A stretch of DNA of 23,312 nt from Gemmataceae bacterium (lineage in GTDB: Bacteria > Planctomycetota > Planctomycetia > Gemmatales > Gemmataceae): the NCBI GenBank assembly GCA_020847555.1, contig JADLBT010000491.1:1-23312 (forward strand), written 5' to 3'. Below are positions 6,837 to 12,108 of the stretch, piece after piece (position 1 is the first letter of the stretch; each line of letters starts with the position of its first letter). The translations under genes were made by a program, and so were the position numbers. Under the pieces are notes generated by a model. The model was not told where the DNA came from. It saw only the letters and a program-made list of their open reading frames with translations, and did no database searches.

Positions 6837-6910
6837 TACCCGGAGTGGGAGTCGAACCCACAATCGCCTGGGTTTAAGCCAGGCCGCTCGGCCGGTTGGC
6901 GTATCCGGGC
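6837..6910 (-). tRNA. tRNA with Leu anticodon TAA, class I shape
   Basis: 74 bases, acceptor GCCCGGA/TCCGGGT, D arm CGC/GCG, anticodon stem CCTGG/CCAGG with loop CTTAAAC (TAA), variable region of five bases, T arm GTGGG-TTCGACT-CCCAC, A73. It is close to the 6169 and 6593 genes. Confidence 0.82.
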
Positions 6911-6927
6911 CTTCAAGAACGTGCAGC

Positions 6928-7001
6928 TCCGGGGGCAGGAATCGAACCTGCGTTGGCCTGCTTCAGAGGCAGGTGTAGCGTGCCAGCAGCTACCCCCCCG
7001 G
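6928..7001 (-). tRNA. tRNA-Gln (CTG)
   Basis: 74 bases, acceptor CCGGGGG/CCCCCGG, anticodon stem CCTGC/GCAGG with loop CTCTGAA (CTG), T arm GCAGG-TTCGATT-CCTGC, A73. Confidence 0.88.
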
Positions 7002-7013
7002 CACGGCGGACAG

Positions 7014-7084
7014 TTCAGGGAGAAGGAGTCGAACCTTCACTGGCGGTTTCAAGGACCGCTGGCCTGCCGTTAGCCGATCCCCGA
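7014..7084 (-). tRNA. tRNA-Gln (TTG), C33
   Basis: 71 bases, acceptor TCGGGGA/TCCCTGA with a G-U wobble, anticodon stem GCGGT/ACCGC with loop CCTTGAA (TTG). Position 33 is C instead of U. T arm GAAGG-TTCGACT-CCTTC. Confidence 0.8.
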
Positions 7085-7086
7085 GG

Positions 7087-7169
7087 CGGAAGGAGAGGGA
7101 GTCGAACCCTCAAGGCTTGCGCTCGGCCGTTTTCAGGACGGCTGCCATCGCCGGTTGGCTCGCCCTTCC
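7087..7169 (-). tRNA. tRNA-Ser (TGA), C33
   Basis: 83 bases, acceptor GGAAGGG/TCCTTCC, anticodon stem GCCGT/ACGGC with loop CCTGAAA (TGA) and C33, 14-base variable arm, T arm GAGGG-TTCGACT-CCCTC, G73. Only two bases separate it from the Gln gene. Confidence 0.83.
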
Positions 7170-7175
7170 GGTCAG

Positions 7176-7249
7176 TCGAGGCGGTCGGAGTCGAACCGAC
7201 GTTCTCGTGCTCCCAGGGCACGCGACCACTCCATCTGGTCCACGCCTCG
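7176..7249 (-). tRNA. tRNA-Pro (TGG), C33
   Basis: 74 bases, acceptor CGAGGCG/CGCCTCG, anticodon stem CGTGC/GCACG with loop CCTGGGA (TGG) where CTTGGGA is usual, so position 33 is C. T arm GTCGG-TTCGACT-CCGAC, A73. Confidence 0.85.
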
Positions 7250-7256
7250 ATTAAAA

Positions 7257-7399
7257 ACGACCGCACAAGTTGCAGAAGCATCGTCGCGTCACGCAGACTT
7301 CACAGGTCTGTGCCTTTACCGTTTGGCTATACCCCAGGTCGGGATAGTGGGAGTCGAACCCACAAGTGTTTGTAAGCTCCTGTCGTGGGGCGCGGTCGT
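7257..7399 (-). tRNA. Putative circularly permuted tRNA, anticodon GTG
   Basis: Read on the minus strand the parts come in this order: flank ACGACCGCGC, then CAGGAGC, T arm GTGGG-TTCGACT-CCCAC, 3' acceptor strand TATCCCG, the three bases ACC, 5' acceptor strand TGGGGTA, D arm with GG in the loop, anticodon arm CAGAC-CTGTGAA-GTCTG (GTG, His codons), then GCTTCTG and GTGCGGTCGT. The two acceptor strands pair over seven positions (two wobbles). The outer flanks pair with each other in a 10-bp and a 7-bp helix with one wobble each. The whole therefore folds as a tRNA with its ends moved into the variable region. The alternative is two adjacent decayed tRNAs, one without a 5' half and one without a 3' half. 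G-1/C73 typical of tRNA-His are absent. Confidence 0.45.
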
Positions 7400-7402
7400 C
7401 AA

Positions 7403-7473
7403 AGCACCCGGCGGGACTCGAACCCGCACATCCTGCATGGCACGCAGGTAGGCTCCCCTTACATCACGGGTAC
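7403..7473 (-). tRNA. tRNA-Gly (GCC)
   Basis: 71 bases, acceptor GTACCCG/CGGGTGC, anticodon stem CCTGC/GCAGG with loop GTGCCAT (GCC), T arm GCGGG-TTCGAGT-CCCGC, U73 as in bacterial tRNA-Gly. Confidence 0.88.
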
Positions 7474-7511
7474 TGACTGGCTTGACCGAATTGTCAAAGA
7501 CCGTTGGGCAG

Positions 7512-7583
7512 TGGGACCAGAGGGGCTCGAACCCTCACCACCCGGGTAAGAGCCGGGGATGCTGCCGCTAACACCTTGCTCCC
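7512..7583 (-). tRNA. tRNA-Lys (CTT)
   Basis: 72 bases, acceptor GGGAGCA/TGGTCCC with one G-G mismatch, anticodon stem CCCGG/CCGGG with loop CTCTTAC (CTT), T arm GAGGG-TTCGAGC-CCCTC, A73. The preceding gap 7474-7511 shows nothing. Confidence 0.85.
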
Positions 7584-7593
7584 AGTCGTCCAG

Positions 7594-7665
7594 TGGGACC
7601 GGAGGGAGTTGCACCCTCACCTTTCGGTTTAAAAGACCGATGCGCTGCTGTTACGCCACAGTCCC
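7594..7665 (-). tRNA. tRNA-Lys (TTT), variant elbow
   Basis: 72 bases, acceptor GGGACTG/CGGTCCC, anticodon stem TCGGT/ACCGA with loop CTTTTAA (TTT). The T arm is GAGGG-TGCAACT-CCCTC, so TTC has become TGC, and the D loop AACAGCA lacks the GG pair that normally contacts it. Confidence 0.82.
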
Positions 7666-7733
7666 GGGGTGGGGATGTGGCACCGTTTATGAAACTGCCG
7701 CAGCGTCATGAGATGCCTCCTCTCCGTTCCAGG

Positions 7734-7805
7734 TAGTCCGGGGTGGACTTGCACCAACCTCGGGCGGCGTATCAGACCGCCGTGCTGCTGTTACACTACC
7801 GGACC
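7734..7805 (-). tRNA. tRNA-Ile (GAT), variant elbow
   Basis: 72 bases, acceptor GGTCCGG/CCGGACT, anticodon stem GCGGT/GCCGC with loop CTGATAC (GAT), T loop TGCAAGT with one T-stem mismatch, D loop AACAGCA. It shares the changed T and D loops with the Lys(TTT) gene. Confidence 0.8.
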
Positions 7806-7814
7806 GTCGCACAG

Positions 7815-7886
7815 TAGCCCGTAGGGGAATTGAACCCCTCTCTGCTGATTGAAAGCCAGCTATCCTGTCCGATAGACGAACGGGCC
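7815..7886 (-). tRNA. tRNA-Glu (TTC)
   Basis: 72 bases, acceptor GGCCCGT/ACGGGCT, anticodon stem GCTGG/TCAGC with loop CTTTCAA (TTC), T arm with loop TTCAATT, A73. It is the first gene of the array in the direction of transcription. Confidence 0.9.
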
Positions 7887-7904
7887 ACTCGTACCAAAAG
7901 CAAA

Positions 7905-7936
7905 GGGGCCAGGTGTCTTCGGTGACACCTGGCCCC
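7905..7936 (-). terminator. Perfect hairpin just upstream of the tRNA array
   Basis: Arms of 13 bases (7905-7917 and 7924-7936) around TTCGGT. On the minus strand it is followed by TTTGCTTTT, so it looks like a terminator that insulates the array from the genes upstream. The rest of 7887-8227 contains no gene I can support; the array promoter should lie in or near it but I could not identify it. Confidence 0.6.
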
Positions 7937-8227
7937 TGGGTATTCCCATTGGGGTCACTCCCGTGAGGATTGCTCCCCGGGAGGTCGGTGTCACAAGGGC
8001 GGAGGATGGAGCGGCAGCACGAGTTGCCAGGTATCGACCTGGCGTAGCGCCGCTTTCCGTTCAAGCTCGAGAATCGATTGTGAATACAACATGGCTCTTT
8101 ATGGTTTGGGTCAGGGGGTGTTGCCCCCCTCTTCCGCCTTACACGAGAATAGACGTCAGCTGTCCCAGCTCGGTTCGCCCAAAATCAGAAAAAAAAGCTC
8201 GTCGGCCGACGCCCGCCCGCAACCCCC

Positions 8228-8251
8228 GTAGGAGGCGGCTCCGCCTCCTAC
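8228..8251. terminator. Short perfect palindrome at the end of the RHH gene
   Basis: Arms GTAGGAGGCGG and CCGCCTCCTAC (8228-8238, 8241-8251) with a two-base loop. It overlaps the stop codon of the ribbon-helix-helix gene, so it could end its transcript, or it may be a small dispersed repeat. No T-run follows. Confidence 0.45.
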
Positions 8252-8430
8252 TCTTCCTCGGACGGGTGTTCCGGGAAATGTTCGAGGAGGTGATCCAGCG
8301 CGATGCGCAGCACCTCGGCGTCGCTGCTGGCGCCGAGTACCTCGCGGGCCCGGGCCAGCTTGTGCTCGTCCAGGGTCACGCTCCTGCGGACCCGCCGCGA
8401 TTCCATGTCGTCCTTCTGGCTCGCCGCCAT
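8248..8430 (-). CDS. Ribbon-helix-helix DNA-binding protein, antitoxin-like
   Basis: A 60-residue protein. RRVRRSVTLDEHKLARAREVLG gives a beta strand then a helix, and SSDAEVLRIALDHLLEHF gives the second helix, the pattern of small ribbon-helix-helix repressors and VapB-like antitoxins. The dimer would bind an operator by its N-terminal strands. The ATG at 8430 follows GGGAG by seven bases. It starts 24 bases after the AroD-AroE gene, same strand, so the two are probably cotranscribed. No toxin gene follows; the next object is the tRNA array. It may be an orphan antitoxin or a regulator of its own operon. Confidence 0.75.
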   Translation of the reverse strand: MAASQKDDMESRRVRRSVTLDEHKLARAREVLGASSDAEVLRIALDHLLEHFPEHPSEEE

Positions 8431-8454
8431 CCTTAATCTCCCGTCTCTCCAGAC

Positions 8455-9939
8455 CTACTCTTCCTCCGCCTCCTTCAGCCAGCGCGGCAGGGCGTCGGTG
8501 AACACGTCGCGCGGCACCGATTTGCCGGTGAAGAGGCGACTCTGCAACTCCAGACGGTCCAGCAGCAGCTCACGCGGGACGACCACCTGGCAGCCGCGCG
8601 TTTGCGCCTCGCGCAGCAGGTCGCTCCGGCGCACTCCCGCCGTCAGGTCCATCACGATCATGCCCGGGCGCAGGTAGCCGGGGTGGAGGCCAGCCGCGAT
8701 CCCCTTCACGCCGGGCTCCCGCTCCACGTCGCACACCACCAGCACGTCGTGAATGGTGGTGTACAGCGCCTCGAACAGCGCCTGCCGGCAGCCGAGCGTC
8801 TGGGCGAGTTCCTGGGCGGGCTTCTTCTGCCGGCTGACGAGAATCACGTTCGCGCCGCGCCGCAGCAACTCCACTGCAACCGCCCGCGCCATGCCGTTCA
8901 GCCCGACCACCGCGACGATGCGCCCCTTGAGCGGCTCGTCCGCGCCGGTCTTCGCCTTCAGCAGCGCCGCCAGGGCCGCCAGCGCCGCGACGGAGCCAGT
9001 GTGGTAGCCGTGCCACTGGTTGTCCTTCCAGAGGATCAGGTCGGCCGCCTGCGCCTGCTCCGCCGACGCCTGCTTCTGGCCGACGATATCCAGGATCGTG
9101 TGCTGGTTCTCCTCGTCGATCACGACGCCCGCGAGCTTGACTGCCTCGACCACCTTGCGGAACAGGCGCACGCTGCCGACACCCAGCGGCAGGCAGCGCG
9201 CCGGCAGGCTCAGATGGGCCAGGGCGGCGTTGAGGCCGGCGACGGTCGCGACCTCGGGCTCGCCAAATCCGGTCACGCCGATCAATCGGGTGCCGCGCTC
9301 GAAGGCGCGGTAGTGATACACCTCAACCAGATCCTCCACGGTCGGCTGGCCGGGCCACGCCTCCATGCCGCGTTCGAGGGCCGCGTAGGTCCACGGCGCG
9401 CCGATCTTGCGGCCGAGCAGGGCGAGCATCACACCCGGTTTGCCGAGCCCGACCACCACGGTCGGCACCGATGGCTTGGCGAGGAGCTGCACCAGCGGCC
9501 ACGCCTCCTCGGGCGTGCGGGCGAGGGTCATCAGCTTGATGACGTCGGGCTTTTTCGTCTGCGCCGCGGCGTAGATGTCGGCGATGTCGGCCGGCGTCTC
9601 CTGCAGGTTCGTGTAGGAGATGACGCGCTTCGACGGCGGAAACGGGCGGATCTGGTCGGCGACATCGAGTTCGATCTCGACGTAGTCGGCCTTGCTGACG
9701 ATGGACTGGCGGAGGAGGGCGAGGCGCTCGTCCTCGCTGCCGTCCCAGTGCCCGCCGTCCTTCGGGCGGCGACAACTCATGATGACGGGCTTCGGTTTGG
9801 CGGCGAGCAGTTCGCCCAGGCCGGGGGCCATGCCGAAGCGGTCGAGTCGGATTTCCAGCAGGTCGCACTGCCGAGAGGCGTTGAGCATGTCTGCCAGGGC
9901 CAGGCGGCGCGACTCCTGATTGATCGAAATGCAGATCAT
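8455..9939 (-). CDS. aroDE: Divergent AroD-AroE fusion (dehydroquinate dehydratase/shikimate dehydrogenase-like)
   Basis: A 494-residue fusion. Residues 1-215 follow type I 3-dehydroquinate dehydratase (LEIRLDRF at 28-35, ISYTNLQETP at 107-116, VIKLMTLA at 133-140). Residues 216-494 follow shikimate dehydrogenase with a Rossmann region (VAVVGLNGMARAVA, 342-355). Such fusions serve two consecutive steps of the shikimate pathway and are known in planctomycetes and plants. Here K135 is kept as the Schiff-base lysine, but the catalytic His of the S-H-D/N motif is Thr110. In the second half I find no SxS shikimate-binding motif, no NVT-P-K lysine, and no NTD aspartate (the site reads GYHTG). It is therefore probably not a working AroE and may be impaired as AroD. 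The ATG at 9939 has GAGG six bases upstream. A 28-bp palindrome precedes it. Confidence 0.85.
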   Translation of the reverse strand: MICISINQESRRLALADMLNASRQCDLLEIRLDRFGMAPGLGELLAAKPKPVIMSCRRPKDGGHWDGSEDERLALLRQSIVSKADYVEIELDVADQIRPFPPSKRVISYTNLQETPADIADIYAAAQTKKPDVIKLMTLARTPEEAWPLVQLLAKPSVPTVVVGLGKPGVMLALLGRKIGAPWTYAALERGMEAWPGQPTVEDLVEVYHYRAFERGTRLIGVTGFGEPEVATVAGLNAALAHLSLPARCLPLGVGSVRLFRKVVEAVKLAGVVIDEENQHTILDIVGQKQASAEQAQAADLILWKDNQWHGYHTGSVAALAALAALLKAKTGADEPLKGRIVAVVGLNGMARAVAVELLRRGANVILVSRQKKPAQELAQTLGCRQALFEALYTTIHDVLVVCDVEREPGVKGIAAGLHPGYLRPGMIVMDLTAGVRRSDLLREAQTRGCQVVVPRELLLDRLELQSRLFTGKSVPRDVFTDALPRWLKEAEEE

Positions 9940-10032
9940 TGGGGGCCTCGGGACACTCGGGCTCGGGTGCCGGACTCCCTACAAATGTGGCAGACGGGAA
10001 GACGGGACACAATCCTTTTCTGGCGGGTGCCC

Positions 10033-10108
10033 GAAGAGCGTTTCGCGCAAAGGCGCAAAGAGCGCAAAGAGAGTCGCCTCCTTTGCGCCTTTGCGCGAAA
10101 CGCTCTTC
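10033..10108. repeat. Long perfect palindrome (28-bp arms)
   Basis: Arms 10033-10060 and 10081-10108 are exact reverse complements with a 20-base loop that repeats part of the arm (GCGCAAAGAG). It lies nine bases after the stop of the GTPase gene and before the AroD-AroE start, so it can end the GTPase transcript or separate the two. It is unlike the other palindromes in sequence, being richer in A and T. Confidence 0.85.
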
Positions 10109-10117
10109 AATAGCATC

Positions 10118-12007
10118 TCAGCGGCCGTACAGGCCGGTGATGCTCGCGGCCTGCTCGCGCTGCTCCAGCCAGCCGGTCACCTCGCGCGCCTCGCCGAGCA
10201 GCTGCTCGACGCGCCGCCGTTCCCTGAGCAGGTCGTCGGCCACCTGTCCCGGCAGGTTCGAGTAGACTCGCTCGAGGTCGTCCTGGATGCGTCGGGCCAG
10301 CTGGCGCTCGAACTCGTCGCGGATGGCGTGCCAGCGCAACGGCAAGATTACCGCGATCAGGACGTGGAGGATGATCATCACGATCACCATCATCAGCAGC
10401 GGCAGGAAGACGTCGCTGATGCCGACCTGATAGCCGCGGCCCATCGGGTCGAAGAAGCGCCACAGCAGCCAGCCCAGCGCCGCGATCAGGGTGACGGCCG
10501 GCAGCCAGTCGGCCAGGAAAACGACCGCCCCCCGCAGGAACCGGCGCACGCCGGTGGGGCTCGTCCACTCGTGCTCGACGTGACCCAGTACCTCGGTCAG
10601 CGCCTGGGCGTAGCGCTGGCGCCAGTCGGTCTTGGTGGTACTCTCGGTCGGCTCGGTCAGCAGGTTAAGCGGGAACCCCTGCCGGTCGGCCTCGACGAGC
10701 AGGCGGTTGACGAGGGCGCGGCCGCGAGCGTCGAGGTGGCGCTCTGACGCCGTCGTGCTGCAGGTGCGCGTGAAGGCGGCCAGATCCCAGCTGGCCGATG
10801 TCGCCTCCTGAGTCTGCCCGCGTGGGATGAACGGGATGCGGTCGCGCAGGGTGCTGCCGGCGTACTTCATGCGATTGATGAAGCCGAGATAGCTGCCCAT
10901 CAGGCCGCGGAAGTGGCTTTGCCGCTGCATCGCGAAGTGGTGCTCGATCTCGCGCTGGTACGGCTCCAGGGTGTTGAGCAGCACGGTGGCGTCGCCCCGC
11001 GCCTCCTCGGCGAGCAGACCAGCCCAGGCTGCGCGAGTGCGCTCGGCCGTCGCGGTCAAATCGGGCGGGCAGGCGTTTTCGAGCCCCTGCAGCAGCTGGC
11101 GCAGCAGCTGGCTCACGCCACGCGCCTTGATCGCCTCGATCTCCAGGCGCGTCAGCCCGAGTTCCAGCCAGCGCACCAACTCCTGGAACTGCTCCCCTTC
11201 GGGCAGGCCGGGCGGCGTGGAAGCCTCCGGGGCGCGATCCGTGGGCTTTCCCTCGCCGTCCGCTCCCGAGGAGGCAAACTGATAGTCAATCCACAGCTGG
11301 GCGCAGGTGCGGAACAGCAGCGGATTCTCGAAGCCCTCGTTCCTGAGATCCGCGAGCAGATCCTCGTCGGGGCGCACGCCGCTCGTGAAGGCGTGTACGC
11401 AGCGATCCCACTTGTTGAGGACGAACGCAAACGCGCGGCGCTGGCGGTGCTGCAGGAACAGCTCCCAGCCGAGCCGGTCGTGGTACTTCTCCTGCGAGCC
11501 GACGTAGAGGACGATGTCGGCGACGGGCAGCACGCGGTTGAGGGTGTCGCGGTGCGCCAGGACGTTGCTGTCGAGGTCGGGCGTATCGACGATGATCTTC
11601 TGGGCCAGCGCCTCGCGGTCGTGCTGGACGAGCCGGCAGTGCTGCAGCGCCGGGTCGAGGCGGCTCGGCTGAATCGACTCGTGATAGTAGACGACCGGGT
11701 CGCGCGTGGTCGGGCGCTGGAACGACGCCTGCGCGATGGACCCGCCCGCGAGGGCGTTGAGCAGGCTCGATTTGCCGACGCCGGTCCCGCCCATGAGCAT
11801 GATGACCAGGAGCGGCCGGTCCTGGTCGAGCGCCTCCGCCTGGCGGCGCAGATCGGTGGCGAGCCCTTCAAGGGTGGCGCGCTGCAGGGTCGAGAACGGG
11901 TAGCGGTGGCTCGCGTCCACCCACGCGCGCAGCGAGCGCTCCAGGGCGCGCAGGGCGGGCGAGAGAGTTCGCAGGAGCGGTTCTTCGGTCGGGAGGGCCG
12001 TGCTCAT
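10118..12007 (-). CDS. Dynamin-like GTPase with C-terminal membrane segments
   Basis: A 629-residue protein. The GTPase domain has P-loop GGTGVGKS (73-80), switch threonines RPTTRD (98-103), DTPD (141-144) and the guanine-specificity motif NKWD (198-201). A long, mostly helical region follows. Near residue 500 come two hydrophobic stretches (FLADWLPAVTLIAALGWLLW and LLMMVIVMIILHVLIAVILP) that should anchor it in the membrane, then a helical tail. This is the plan of bacterial dynamin-like or YjiY-type membrane GTPases that reshape or tether membranes; I infer this from layout. I chose the ATG at 12007; the frame runs upstream to 12061 into a palindrome. The next gene upstream is another GTPase, same strand, 101 bases away, so they probably work as a pair. 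Confidence 0.85.
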   Translation of the reverse strand: MSTALPTEEPLLRTLSPALRALERSLRAWVDASHRYPFSTLQRATLEGLATDLRRQAEALDQDRPLLVIMLMGGTGVGKSSLLNALAGGSIAQASFQRPTTRDPVVYYHESIQPSRLDPALQHCRLVQHDREALAQKIIVDTPDLDSNVLAHRDTLNRVLPVADIVLYVGSQEKYHDRLGWELFLQHRQRRAFAFVLNKWDRCVHAFTSGVRPDEDLLADLRNEGFENPLLFRTCAQLWIDYQFASSGADGEGKPTDRAPEASTPPGLPEGEQFQELVRWLELGLTRLEIEAIKARGVSQLLRQLLQGLENACPPDLTATAERTRAAWAGLLAEEARGDATVLLNTLEPYQREIEHHFAMQRQSHFRGLMGSYLGFINRMKYAGSTLRDRIPFIPRGQTQEATSASWDLAAFTRTCSTTASERHLDARGRALVNRLLVEADRQGFPLNLLTEPTESTTKTDWRQRYAQALTEVLGHVEHEWTSPTGVRRFLRGAVVFLADWLPAVTLIAALGWLLWRFFDPMGRGYQVGISDVFLPLLMMVIVMIILHVLIAVILPLRWHAIRDEFERQLARRIQDDLERVYSNLPGQVADDLLRERRRVEQLLGEAREVTGWLEQREQAASITGLYGR

Positions 12008-12051
12008 CAAGGGCCAGGGGTCAGGAGTAGGTGTCAGAGACAGAGAAGGGT

Positions 12052-12083
12052 TAAAGCCCACGGGCGGCGTCCCGTGGGCTTTA
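12052..12083. repeat. Palindrome between the two GTPase genes
   Basis: Arms TAAAGCCCACGGG and CCCGTGGGCTTTA (12052-12064, 12071-12083) with loop CGGCGT. It is nearly identical to the left arm of the larger palindrome at 13912, so both belong to one repeat family. It sits in the leader of the downstream GTPase gene. Confidence 0.8.
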
Positions 12084-12108
12084 CTCCTCTCGCTGCCATT
12101 GCTGATCC

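Larger units (their letters stand above)
4855..7886 (-). other. tRNA array, about 27 tRNA genes plus one protein gene
   Basis: All tRNA genes lie on the minus strand. In the central part gaps are mostly 2-17 bases, so the array is most likely transcribed as long precursors. None of the genes encodes a 3' CCA. Isotypes read from anticodons: Glu, Ile, Lys x2, Gly, Pro, Ser x2, Gln x2, Leu x5, Asp, Tyr, Met x2, Val x2, Thr, Ala x2, Arg, His, plus one permuted element with a His anticodon. I find none for Phe, Trp, Cys or Asn. Several members have unusual loops, described one by one. A protein gene and palindromic sequence at 5320-5738 interrupt the array. The segment 7666-7733 between two tRNAs holds no recognisable gene. 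Confidence 0.9.

Noticed and set aside
7257..7399. tmRNA or group I intron as explanation of the interrupted tRNA
   Set aside because: It is far too short for a tmRNA with tag frame and pseudoknots, and has none of the conserved group I core elements that I could see.
6063..7451. Long plus-strand open frames across the tRNA array with recurring phrases such as VGIEPT and ESN
   Set aside because: They are antisense translations of T-arm sequences (GGGTTCGAATCCC read backwards), not proteins; every repeat coincides with a tRNA T arm.
7666..7733. Possible extra CAT tRNA between Lys and Ile genes (GTTTCATAAAC)
   Set aside because: There is no T arm, no acceptor pairing and no D arm around it.
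4855..7886. CRISPR array suggested by regularly spaced similar motifs
   Set aside because: The repeated motif is the tRNA T arm and the units fold as cloverleaves; no constant repeat of 20-40 bases exists.
8003..8070. T-arm-like hairpin GCCAGGTCGATACCTGGC upstream of the array
   Set aside because: No anticodon or acceptor arms can be found; it could be a relic, but the evidence is too thin.
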